From: JBBQHX01 sp038324385
GTDB taxonomy: Bacteria; Gemmatimonadota; Gemmatimonadetes; Gemmatimonadales; Gemmatimonadaceae
Length of the DNA stretch: 7,545 nucleotides
NCBI GenBank assembly: GCA_038324385.1
Contig: JBBQHX010000183.1
Coordinates: 1 to 7,545, forward strand
Direction: 5' to 3'
Below are positions 1 to 5,764 of this stretch, one piece after another (position 1 is the stretch's first letter; each line of letters opens with the position of its first letter). The notes beneath the pieces are model-generated. The model was given only the letters and a program-made list of their open reading frames with translations, did not search any database and was not told where the DNA came from. Made by a program: the position numbers and the translations under genes.

Positions 1-140
1 GGGGGCACCGTTTCAACTGCGCGGGGGGGCCGGGGGGCCCCCGGGGGCCCCCCCCGCCCCCCCCCACCCCCCCCCCGGGCGGGCCTTCCGGGGGCCCCGC
101 CCGCCGCGTCGCGTCCGGCGCTGACGCCGGCCGCTGAACC
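1..140. repeat. G/C homopolymer-rich low-complexity tract
   Basis: This stretch has no credible gene. It is made of runs of G and C up to ten long. On the plus strand, G7 and G6 runs (about 24-38) are followed by alternating C and G blocks, then C8, C9 and C10 runs at 48-55, 57-65 and 67-76, separated by single G and A bases. Read on the minus strand, the last part is G10-T-G9-C-G8, a textbook G-quadruplex-forming pattern. The G and C blocks at about 24-55 can also fold on each other. It lies directly upstream of the small gene at 152. It may be a real structured intergenic region, or homopolymer lengths may be wrong, since such tracts are prone to sequencing and assembly error. Confidence 0.7.
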
Positions 141-146
141 AGGAGG
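141..146 (+). promoter_or_regulatory. Strong ribosome binding site of the 152-532 gene
   Basis: AGGAGG lies 5 nt before the ATG at 152. A second ATG at 148 is in another frame and only 1 nt from the site, so the Shine-Dalgarno spacing decides for 152. Confidence 0.75.
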
Positions 147-151
147 GATGC

Positions 152-532
152 ATGGCGGGGAATACGGACGGGCGCGACGCGACCGGGCAGCAGTCCGGGG
201 CGGATTCCACCAACGATACCGGCTGGGACGCCGAGCGGCGATGGTGGCGCGAACAGTTCCGGACGCGACCGTATGTAGCGGACGACCGCCCATTCACGAC
301 ATACGAGGCCGCCTACCGCTTCGGCTTCGTCGCCGCGCGCCGCAACGGATCCCGCCCCTGGCGTGAGGCGGTTCCAGGCCTGCGCGACGAATGGGCCGCC
401 AGCGACACGCCGCTCGACTGGGCGGCGGTGAGCGGCGCGGTGCAGGATGCCTTCACCCGCACGGCGCGGCGGCGTCGTGAGGCCGAGCGGCGGCGGGCCA
501 TCGTGCATGGCGACGCGATGTTGCTCGTCTGA
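152..532 (+). CDS. Small conserved hypothetical protein, YxxAYRFG-type stress-associated family
   Basis: A 126-aa soluble protein of unknown function. The first 25 residues are polar and look disordered. The core (about 26-105) has a WWREQF segment at 31-36, the motif YEAAYRFG at 51-58, and spaced tryptophans at 70, 81 and 90. The tail is arginine-rich (about 104-115). From memory, this order (W..., Y..AYR[FY]G, then conserved Trp positions and a short helical end) matches a widespread family of small proteins found near general-stress proteins in Bacteroidota, Proteobacteria and others. No biochemical role is known to me. There is no signal peptide or membrane segment. The start at 152 is set by AGGAGG 5 nt upstream. 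The gene appears monocistronic and converges on the msrB-msrA operon. Family assignment is from motif memory only, and a link to stress is inference. Confidence 0.75.
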   Translation: MAGNTDGRDATGQQSGADSTNDTGWDAERRWWREQFRTRPYVADDRPFTTYEAAYRFGFVAARRNGSRPWREAVPGLRDEWAASDTPLDWAAVSGAVQDAFTRTARRRREAERRRAIVHGDAMLLV

Positions 533-575
533 AGGCGAGGCGAAGCGGCCGGATCGGACGGCTGGTGTGCAAACA

Positions 576-621
576 ACGAGCGGGGCACGGGCGCATGGAA
601 TGCGCCGCGTGCCCCGCTCGT
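576..621. terminator. Long hairpin, likely bidirectional terminator between convergent genes
   Basis: The arms ACGAGCGGGGCACG (576-589) and its exact complement (608-621) form 14 bp. An inner 7-bp stem (590-596 with 600-606) and a GGA loop continue it, with a single bulged G at 607, giving about 21 bp. On the minus strand the hairpin is followed by TTGTTTGC, a short T-rich run that suits termination of msrA transcription. On the plus side no T-tract follows, so termination of the 152-532 transcript there is less certain. Confidence 0.7.
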
Positions 622-646
622 CATCTGCCATACTGCCGCACGACCG

Positions 647-1342
647 TCAGCCGTCGCCCCAGAGCTGCTTCAACCGTGCGTCGCGGCCGCAGCCGCGCCG
701 GTAGAAGTTGTAGCGGATCGGGTTCTTCTTGTAGTACGACTGGTGGTATTCCTCGGCGTTGTAGAACACAGCCGCCGGCACGATGCGCGTGACGATCGGC
801 CCGTCGAGCCGCCCCGACTGCGCCAACGCGCGCTTGGACGCCTCGGCCTGCGCCTGCTCCTGCGGGGACGCGTAGTAGATCGCCGACGTGTACTGCTCGC
901 CCTTGTCGCAGAACTGTCCGCTCGCATCGAGCGGATCGACGTTGCGCCAGTAGACGTTCAGCAGTTGCTGGTACGTCACTCGCTTCGGGTCGTAGAAGAC
1001 CTGTACCGCCTCGATGTGCCCCGTGCCGCCGCTCGAGACCTGCTCGTAGGTCGGGTTGGCGATGCGCCCTCCGGTGTAGCCGGAAACGGCGTTGATCACG
1101 CCGTCGACCTTCTCGAAATCGGCCTCGGTGCACCAGAAGCAGCCTGACGCGAACGTTGCCACCGCGCGCGTCTGCGTCGCCGCGGGCGCGTCCGGACCGG
1201 CGCCGGCGCGTGGGTCGTCAGGCGCGCGCCCCTGCGCCGTCGCCGCCACCATGGCGATGATCGCGGCCGTGCCCGTGACGACGGCGCCCGTGCCGGCGAG
1301 GCGGCGCCACATCGAGCGTGGCGCGTGAGTTGTTCGCATCAT
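647..1342 (-). CDS. msrA: Peptide-methionine (S)-S-oxide reductase MsrA, exported form
   Basis: MsrA reduces the S epimer of methionine sulfoxide in proteins back to methionine. The 231-aa product carries the family signature GCFWC at 67-71, with catalytic Cys68 and the following acidic Glu73. GYTGG is at 88-92 and TGHIEAV at 107-113. A cysteine lies in QFCDKG (145) and another in the C-terminal CGRD motif (218), a candidate resolving cysteine. Residues 1-38 are an Arg-containing N-region plus a hydrophobic stretch ending in ATAQ, so a Sec signal or membrane anchor is likely. Residues 39-60 form a Pro/Ala linker, which places the enzyme outside the cytoplasm. The start ATG at 1342 shares its A with the msrB stop (TGATG). 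A second ATG at 1339 has better spacing (6 nt) from GGAG, so the start is uncertain by one codon. It is the second gene of the msrB-msrA operon and is probably translationally coupled. Confidence 0.95.
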   Translation of the reverse strand: MMRTTHAPRSMWRRLAGTGAVVTGTAAIIAMVAATAQGRAPDDPRAGAGPDAPAATQTRAVATFASGCFWCTEADFEKVDGVINAVSGYTGGRIANPTYEQVSSGGTGHIEAVQVFYDPKRVTYQQLLNVYWRNVDPLDASGQFCDKGEQYTSAIYYASPQEQAQAEASKRALAQSGRLDGPIVTRIVPAAVFYNAEEYHQSYYKKNPIRYNFYRRGCGRDARLKQLWGDG

Positions 1343-1878
1343 CAACTCCGGAGAACGGGAAGGGACTCGGTCGCGGGGACGAAGAGCAGTGCGACGCCGT
1401 TGTTGCAGTAGCGCTGCCCCGTCGGCGGGGGCCCGTCGTCGAAGATGTGCCCCTGATGGCCGCCGCAGCGCGCACAGTGATACTCGGTCCGCGGGATGAT
1501 CAGCTTCCAGTCACGCTTGGTCGCGATCCGCCCGTCGATCGGCTGATAGAAACTCGGCCATCCGGTGCCGCTGTCGAACTTTTTCGACGACGCGAACAGC
1601 GGAAGGAAGCACGCCGAACAGATGAACGTGCCCGAGCGCTTCTCGCGATCGAGCGGGCTGCTGCCTGGGCGTTCGGTGTCCTCCTCGAACAACACGTCGT
1701 ACTGCGCCGACGTGAGCAGGCGACGCCACTCGGCCTTTGACTTCGTCAGCTTCGGGAAGTCGTCGCCAGCGCCGGCGGCCACACCGGCCAGCGACGGCAG
1801 CGCGTACGACAGCGCCGGATACGCGACGGCCGCGGCGCCAAGCGTGAAGGCGGACTGCAGAAATGAGCGTCGTTGCAT
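1342..1878 (-). CDS. msrB: Peptide-methionine (R)-S-oxide reductase MsrB with twin-arginine signal
   Basis: MsrB reduces the R epimer of protein-bound methionine sulfoxide, complementing MsrA. The 178-aa product begins MQRRSFLQ, a twin-arginine motif, followed by an Ala-rich hydrophobic stretch (about 10-35). Export through Tat in folded, metal-loaded form is therefore likely. The SelR domain follows: CSAC (Cys87, Cys90) and CARC (Cys135, Cys138) form the usual zinc site, GTGWPSFYQP lies around 104-113, HQGHIFDDGP is near 141-150, and the catalytic cysteine is Cys158 in RYCNNGVALLF. All key residues are present. The frame stays open upstream to 1992. The ATG at 1878 is chosen because it starts exactly at the Tat motif and is preceded by GAGGA with 4 nt spacing. 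It is the first gene of an operon with msrA and diverges from the HAD-deaminase gene. Confidence 0.94.
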   Translation of the reverse strand: MQRRSFLQSAFTLGAAAVAYPALSYALPSLAGVAAGAGDDFPKLTKSKAEWRRLLTSAQYDVLFEEDTERPGSSPLDREKRSGTFICSACFLPLFASSKKFDSGTGWPSFYQPIDGRIATKRDWKLIIPRTEYHCARCGGHQGHIFDDGPPPTGQRYCNNGVALLFVPATESLPVLRS

Positions 1879-1939
1879 GGAGTCCTCGGTGTTCGACGGG
1901 TGCTTGTGGAGCGCGTGACGCGGGCAGTACAAGAGCGGT

Positions 1940-2023
1940 GCGCGAGCCTCGCTCGTTCTAGAGATAGTCCGCAACCGGCGATTCAGTTCCATCTGTCGCG
2001 CCAGACGCCGGCGAGGCTCGCGC
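1940..2023. repeat. 13-bp inverted repeat with 58-bp spacer upstream of msrB
   Basis: GCGCGAGCCTCGC at 1940-1952 is matched by its exact reverse complement GCGAGGCTCGCGC at 2011-2023. Short further similarity (GGT/ACC) lies outside the arms with a one-base offset. If msrB is transcribed from near 2036, the whole structure lies in its 5' leader. A leader stem, a pair of operator half-sites and chance in GC-rich DNA are all possible. Confidence 0.45.
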
Positions 2024-2042
2024 CACCAGCGATCTATGGGAG

Positions 2043-2048
2043 GTTATA
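2043..2048 (-). promoter_or_regulatory. Weak candidate -10 element for msrB-msrA
   Basis: TATAAC on the minus strand, about 165 nt before the msrB start, lies in one of the few AT-containing patches. The hexamer 17 bp upstream (GAGTCA) matches TTGACA at only three positions, so this is a tentative call. Confidence 0.25.
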
Positions 2049-2234
2049 CACCAAACCGGCGCTGGTGACTCGCTGCACCGCCAGGAGGAATCGTCACGAT
2101 CAGGGTGATGTCGGCCTGGACTGAAGCGCCGGCCGTCGCTTCGGTGCTCAGGATGCCTGTTCGGCGTGGCTCCTGCACTCCCCTCCCGCACGCCAGCCGA
2201 TTCCACCTTCCCGCCCTCTCAGCACGCGCCCACG

Positions 2235-3461
2235 ATGGCCCTCGATGCCCTGATCTTCGACATGGATGGAACGCTGCTCGACACCAACGGCGCACACGTG
2301 CGCGCCTGGTCCGAGGGGCTCGCCGCTCACGGTTTCCAGATCCCCGACGATCGGATCGCGCCGGAGATCGGCAAGGGGGGCGATCTCCTGCTCCCGACGC
2401 TGATCGGCGAGCGGGCCGAGGCCGAGCGGGGCGACGCCGTGCGCACGACCGTCAAGGAGGCGTTTCAGCGCATCGCGGCCGCGGAGCGTTTCCGGATCTT
2501 CGACGGCGTGCAACCGCTGCTCGACACGCTGCGCCGACGCGGACTTCGGCTCGCGCTCGCCACCTCGGCTGGCGAGGAGGATCTCGACGCGATCATGCGC
2601 AGCGCCGACACCGACCTGCGTGAGGCGTTCGACGCGGTGGTGACGAAGAGCGACGTCGACGCAAGCAAGCCCGAGCCCGACGTGATCCTCAGTGCCGCGC
2701 GCAAGCTCGACGTCTCGCCGGCGCAGTGCGCGATGATCGGTGACACTCCGTTCGACGCCACCGCCGCACGCCGCGCCGGCGTCGTCACGCTGGGCGTGTT
2801 GAGCGGCGGGATCGTCGACGAGGACCGGATGCGCGGGCGACTGGTCGCCGCCGGTGCACGCGGCGTCTGGCGCGACGTCGCTCACCTCGCCGCGGAGCTC
2901 GACGCCGCGCTGCAGCTCGCGTCGCCGGCACGGGTCAGCCTCACGCGGGAGCTGCAGGAGCGTCTGATGCGCGACGCACTTGACGCCGCGCGTGAGGGGA
3001 TGGCCCAGGGCGAGGCGCCGATCGGCGCGGTGATCGCCAACGCCGATGGCCATGTCGTGGTTCGGGCCTTCAACGAGATGCAGCACTCGGGCAACAAGAC
3101 GGCGCATGCGGAGATCGTCGCGTTCGCGCGGGCGGCCGGCCGCATCCCGATGGACGCGCGCGACTTCCTGCTCGTCTCGACACTCGAGCCGTGCGTGATG
3201 TGCACGGGCGCGGCGATGGTCGGCGCGGTCGACACGATCGTCTTCGCCCTGCGCGCCCCCGCCGACAACGGCTCCGGCCGCGTGACTCCGCCCGAAAGCC
3301 CGGAAAGCCAGATGCCGCGTATCGTCGGGGACGTGCTCGCCGCCGAGAGTCGGTCCCTCTTCGTCGAGTGGATGGCGGTCCACGGCGATATGCCGCAAGC
3401 CGCCTACATCCAGCAACTGCTGGACGCGACGGCCCCGCGGCACGCGGCAGCGCCGGCATGA
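2235..3461 (+). CDS. Fusion protein: HAD-family phosphatase plus CMP/dCMP-deaminase-fold nucleoside deaminase
   Basis: A 408-aa two-domain enzyme. Residues 1-225 are a HAD hydrolase: motif I DMDGTLLD with nucleophile Asp9 and acid/base Asp11, a helical cap (about 18-90), motif II LATSAG (Ser/Thr 110-111), motif III Lys145 in SKPEPD, and motif IV IGDTPFDA with Asp170 and Asp174. Residues 236-385 are a zinc-dependent deaminase: TAHAEI supplies the zinc ligand His291 and proton-shuttle Glu293, and EPCVMC supplies Cys320 and Cys323. The deaminase half resembles TadA and guanine deaminases but clearly matches neither, so the substrate is open (a base, nucleoside or tRNA adenosine). A plausible coupled reaction is nucleotide dephosphorylation followed by base deamination, which is inference. 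ATG 2235 directly precedes the HAD fold and lacks a clear ribosome binding site; an in-frame GTG at 2166 would add 23 unconserved-looking residues. The stop overlaps the VOC gene. Confidence 0.88.
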   Translation: MALDALIFDMDGTLLDTNGAHVRAWSEGLAAHGFQIPDDRIAPEIGKGGDLLLPTLIGERAEAERGDAVRTTVKEAFQRIAAAERFRIFDGVQPLLDTLRRRGLRLALATSAGEEDLDAIMRSADTDLREAFDAVVTKSDVDASKPEPDVILSAARKLDVSPAQCAMIGDTPFDATAARRAGVVTLGVLSGGIVDEDRMRGRLVAAGARGVWRDVAHLAAELDAALQLASPARVSLTRELQERLMRDALDAAREGMAQGEAPIGAVIANADGHVVVRAFNEMQHSGNKTAHAEIVAFARAAGRIPMDARDFLLVSTLEPCVMCTGAAMVGAVDTIVFALRAPADNGSGRVTPPESPESQMPRIVGDVLAAESRSLFVEWMAVHGDMPQAAYIQQLLDATAPRHAAAPA

Positions 3462-3940
3462 CCGCCGACTCCACCACCGGGCCACGGCCGGGTGAAACGA
3501 TGCCTGACGACACGACGCCTGACGACGCGCCGCCGCTCGACGGCGTGCTGGAGACCGCGCTCTACGTGCGGGACCTCGATCGCAGCGAACAGTTCTGGCG
3601 CGCGCTGCTCGGCGCGCGCACGCTGCTCGCCGACGATCGGATGCGCGCTCTCGACGTGGCCGGTCGTCAGGTGCTGCTGCTCTTCGTCACCGGCGGGTCG
3701 GATCGGGCGTCGGAGGTCCCGGGCGGGACCATCCCGCCGCACGACGGGCAGGGGCGGCTGCACCTCGCCTTCGCGATCCCGCGCGATGCCCTGGAGCCAT
3801 GGGAGCGCCGCCTGACGACGCTCGGCGTCGCCGTCGAGGCCCGTGTTCGGCCGCCGCGCGGCGGACTCTGCCTCTATTTCCGCGATCCCGACGGTCATCT
3901 GGTGGAGTTGGCAACCCCCGGCGTCTGGCCGACGTACTGA
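3458..3940 (+). CDS. VOC (glyoxalase/bleomycin-resistance/dioxygenase fold) protein
   Basis: A 160-aa protein with a polar N-terminal tail (1-28) and a single VOC module (about 30-155) made of two beta-alpha-beta-beta-beta units. The first unit begins LETALYVRDLDRSEQFW. The second has LHLAF (His102), a helix with WERRL, and the typical closing segment YFRDPDGHLVELATPG (Glu150). His102, Glu150 and possibly Glu32 are the likely metal ligands. Members of this superfamily include glyoxalase I, thiol transferases and extradiol dioxygenases, and the sequence does not decide the reaction. ATG 3458 overlaps the upstream stop as ATGA, which suggests translational coupling with the HAD-deaminase gene. 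A second in-frame ATG at 3500 follows a weak GGTGA, is also possible, and would remove only the tail. The tail is encoded by a short imperfect 15-nt duplication. Confidence 0.87.
   Translation: MTADSTTGPRPGETMPDDTTPDDAPPLDGVLETALYVRDLDRSEQFWRALLGARTLLADDRMRALDVAGRQVLLLFVTGGSDRASEVPGGTIPPHDGQGRLHLAFAIPRDALEPWERRLTTLGVAVEARVRPPRGGLCLYFRDPDGHLVELATPGVWPTY
3501..3530 (+). repeat. Imperfect 15-nt tandem duplication in the VOC N-terminal tail
   Basis: Two adjacent copies of a CCTGACGAC-led unit (starting near 3503 and 3518) encode PDDTT then PDDAP. It lies outside the folded domain, so length change here would be tolerated. Confidence 0.4.
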
Positions 3941-4017
3941 GCCCACTTGGGACGTGGTGGTCCCGGGCGAAACGCCGGGCATGCCTGTTGCCCTGTACAG
4001 TCGGTAACCATTCAATG

Positions 4018-4022
4018 AGGGA
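4018..4022 (+). promoter_or_regulatory. Ribosome binding site deciding the start of the charged-protein gene
   Basis: AGGGA (within GAGGGA) ends 4 nt before ATG 4027. The earlier in-frame ATG at 4015 overlaps this site and has no ribosome binding site of its own, so 4027 is preferred. Confidence 0.6.
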
Positions 4023-4026
4023 CGCG

Positions 4027-4335
4027 ATGACCGAAGGCACCGGGTACAAGCACGACGCCAGCGATCGCAAGCTGGATCAGGCCGCCGAGGCCGCGAAGGA
4101 CGCGAGCGCAGCGAGCGAGTCCGCGGACGCGTCCGGCCCGGGCCACGACGAGGCCCAGATCCGACAGCACGACGACACGGGCAAGGACCGCCTGTTCGAA
4201 GGGCGCGAGCAGCGCGACGACGCCGAGCGGCTGAGCGAGCGCAATCGCCGCGACAAGGACGTCGCCGAGCACGATCACGGGGAGGCCACCACCGGGGCCG
4301 AGGCGGGCAACGCCACGCCGGACCGGATCGGGTAG
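4027..4335 (+). CDS. Small highly charged, probably disordered hydrophilin-like protein
   Basis: I do not recognise a named family. The 102-aa product has 26 Asp/Glu, 15 Lys/Arg, 5 His and 17 Ala, but only nine of the bulky hydrophobic residues (Met, Ile, Leu, Val, Phe, Tyr), and no Cys or Trp. There is no signal peptide or membrane segment. Residues 11-36 are Ala/Ser/Asp-rich and residues 53-78 are a mixed-charge stretch that could form a single charged helix. Such composition is typical of hydrophilins and LEA-like desiccation or osmotic-stress proteins, which is an analogy and not a homology claim. It lies 86 bp after the VOC gene, has its own ribosome binding site, and is followed by a strong hairpin, so it may be a separate unit or the operon's last gene. 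The even, in-frame composition and clean start and end argue for a real gene. Confidence 0.7.
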   Translation: MTEGTGYKHDASDRKLDQAAEAAKDASAASESADASGPGHDEAQIRQHDDTGKDRLFEGREQRDDAERLSERNRRDKDVAEHDHGEATTGAEAGNATPDRIG

Positions 4336-4366
4336 TCGAGCGATGTAGATACACCGCCAGGTAGAG

Positions 4367-4405
4367 CGAGGGGCGGGAGCACCGAATTGGTGCTCCCGCC
4401 CCTCG
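4367..4405 (+). terminator. Perfect 17-bp hairpin terminator
   Basis: CGAGGGGCGGGAGCACC (4367-4383) pairs exactly with 4389-4405 around the 5-nt loop GAATT. It starts 31 bp after the stop of the charged-protein gene and is followed by a pyrimidine-rich but not T-only run (TGCGTTCCGCTCTCC). The very stable stem makes termination likely despite the weak T-tract. Confidence 0.75.
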
Positions 4406-4561
4406 TGCGTTCCGCTCTCCGCCGCGCGGGGCGTTCCGCCGGTCGCTCGTGCAATGCCCGGGGACCATGTCAGACCCTCGGGTTACCCTGCGTCCCATTC
4501 CCGGTGCATGTTACCCGGGCGCGGGTAGTTTCGCGTTCGCTCACCCCTGCCTATTGACTGC
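4406..4561. other. Upstream region of the WYL regulator pair with short TTACCC repeats
   Basis: No gene is visible here. GGGTTACCC (4480-4488) is an odd palindrome, and TTACCC recurs at 4511-4516, where it is the left part of a small stem TACCCG/CGGGTA (4512-4517 with 4522-4527). The two TTACCC copies are 28 bp apart. This would be a natural place for an operator, perhaps for autoregulation by the WYL proteins, but the motif is short. TTGACT at 4554-4559 resembles a -35 box but has no -10 partner at the right distance. Confidence 0.3.
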
Positions 4562-5764
4562 GTGCCCTCATCCGATCGGGAGCCTCGGAAGCGTCCGACA
4601 GCCGCTGGCGGCGAGGCGGCAGCCACGGCAGCGACGACGGTCAGCCGCAGCGCCCCCAAGGTGCAACGGTGGGTCGATCTGCTCGCCGCGCTGCTCGTGC
4701 GGCACTACCCCGCCACGTTCAGCGAGCTCGCCGACGACGTGCCGGCCTACACCGCCGCGGGAAAGTCGGAATCTGCACGGATGCGCATGTTCGAGCGCGA
4801 CAAGGACGAGTTGCGTGCCTTCGGCGTGCCGATCGAGACGGTGGAGATGACGGGGGACGATGGCGCGCGTGGGTCGTATCGCCTCGCACGCCGCGATTTC
4901 TATCTGCCGTACCTGCATGTCGTGGCGCGCGACGGGCGTCGCTCGGCGGGTCCGCACCGCGTCGATCGGCACGGTTATCAGGCACTCATCTCGCTCGCCT
5001 TCGAGCCCGACGAGTTGGCCGCCGTCGTCGACGCCGCGGCTCGCGTGCGTACACTGGGCGATCCGCTCCTGGCGGGCGAGTCGGCGTCGGCGATGCGGAA
5101 GCTCTCCGCCGACCTGCCGGTGGACACGGGCGCGCCGGGCGACGTCACCGTCGTCGGCGGGTCACCGCGGCCATCCGTCGACCTGTTCGAAGCGGTCGGC
5201 GACGCGCTCGCACGCCGGAAGACGCTCACCTTCGCCTATCATGCGATGAGCACCGATCGCACCGAAACGCGATGCATCGAGCCGTATGGCCTCTTCTTCC
5301 TCGGGGCACACTGGTATCTGACGGGGCGGGACTGCGCACGTGGCGAACTCCGGAACTTCCGTCTGAGCCGGGTCACGCAGCCAGCGGTGAACACGAAGCA
5401 GCCGCAGACCCCCGATTACACGATTCCGTCCACGTTTCGGCTGCGCGAACACGCGCGCTCGCGCCACGCGTGGGAGCTCGGCGACGGCGACGCCATCGAG
5501 GCCGTGGTCGAGTTCCGCGGGGAAACCGGCGCGGTGACTGCCGCCGCACGACTCGGGGCTCCGGTGCCTGACGACCCGCGGCGGCGTCGCTTCCAGCTCC
5601 GGCGCATCGACCCGTTCGCGCGCTGGCTGCTCTCGTTCGGCGGCGACGCCGTGCCCGTCGCGCCGCCCCATCTCGTCGACCTGTACGAGACGCACGTGCG
5701 GGACACGCTGGCGCTCTACGCCGCCAATCGCGACCCATCGTCGGAAATGGGAGCCGCGACATGA
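4562..5764 (+). CDS. WYL-domain transcriptional regulator, PafB-like
   Basis: A 400-aa predicted DNA-binding regulator. Residues 1-33 are an Ala/Ser-rich, likely disordered leader. A winged helix-turn-helix follows at about 35-115, with an RMRMFERDKDELRAFG segment typical of the recognition-helix region of this group. The middle is helical, the WYL domain spans about 206-290 with the eponymous HWYLTGRD (W251-Y252-L253) and the RNFRLSRV strand (264-271), and a WCX-like C-terminal domain covers about 310-385. WYL domains bind nucleic-acid ligands and control DNA-damage or phage-defence genes; PafB pairs with PafC as a damage-response activator in mycobacteria. No proteasome gene is visible here, so the gene symbol is withheld. 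The GTG at 4562 is the first start after an in-frame stop at 4556. It has no clear ribosome binding site, and GTG 4661 (residue 34) is an alternative at the domain edge. Its stop overlaps the next gene. Confidence 0.88.
   Translation: MPSSDREPRKRPTAAGGEAAATAATTVSRSAPKVQRWVDLLAALLVRHYPATFSELADDVPAYTAAGKSESARMRMFERDKDELRAFGVPIETVEMTGDDGARGSYRLARRDFYLPYLHVVARDGRRSAGPHRVDRHGYQALISLAFEPDELAAVVDAAARVRTLGDPLLAGESASAMRKLSADLPVDTGAPGDVTVVGGSPRPSVDLFEAVGDALARRKTLTFAYHAMSTDRTETRCIEPYGLFFLGAHWYLTGRDCARGELRNFRLSRVTQPAVNTKQPQTPDYTIPSTFRLREHARSRHAWELGDGDAIEAVVEFRGETGAVTAAARLGAPVPDDPRRRRFQLRRIDPFARWLLSFGGDAVPVAPPHLVDLYETHVRDTLALYAANRDPSSEMGAAT

Larger units (their letters stand above)
1879..2234. other. Divergent intergenic region between msrB and the HAD-deaminase gene
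   Basis: About 356 bp without a convincing gene. Short reading frames cross it on both strands, but none shows family motifs with a ribosome binding site. It holds the inverted repeat at 1940-2023, a weak minus-strand -10 candidate (TATAAC, 2043-2048) and an isolated strong Shine-Dalgarno-like AGGAGGAA (2083-2090, plus). No well-placed start codon follows that site: the nearest in-line ATG is at 2108, in a frame that does not enter the HAD gene. The region is less GC-skewed around 2036-2060 than the coding DNA, as expected for promoters of the two divergent units. Confidence 0.5.

Noticed and set aside
13..297. Gly/Pro-rich minus-strand frame across the homopolymer tract
   Set aside because: It is a by-product of the G/C runs and has no gene-like start or motif.
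1342..1992. 216-aa version of MsrB with a 38-residue extension
   Set aside because: It would bury the twin-arginine motif. The ATG at 1878 has GAGGA in front and begins the export signal directly.
2148..3485. 445-codon open frame on the minus strand
   Set aside because: It lies antisense to the HAD-deaminase gene, which has full catalytic motifs. The frame is Arg/His/Gly-rich with no family motif, as is usual for antisense frames in GC-rich DNA.
3191..3940. Longer 249-aa version of the VOC gene starting at 3191
   Set aside because: The first 89 codons overlap the deaminase active-site region in another frame and are Arg-rich. The ATGA start at 3458 fits the domain.
3799..4335. 178-aa extended version of the charged-protein gene
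   Set aside because: The extension overlaps the VOC gene and reads as shadow sequence. A ribosome binding site supports the ATG at 4027.
3404..4498. 364-codon open frame on the minus strand
   Set aside because: It spans the VOC and charged-protein genes and a strong terminator hairpin. The translation is Arg/Pro-rich shadow sequence.
4554..4559. TTGACT as a -35 promoter box for the WYL pair
   Set aside because: No -10-like hexamer lies 16-18 bp downstream, and it sits at the very edge of the coding region.
4669..5571. 300-codon frame on the plus strand inside the first WYL gene
   Set aside because: It is an Arg-rich alternate frame of a gene with clear HTH, WYL and WCX domains.
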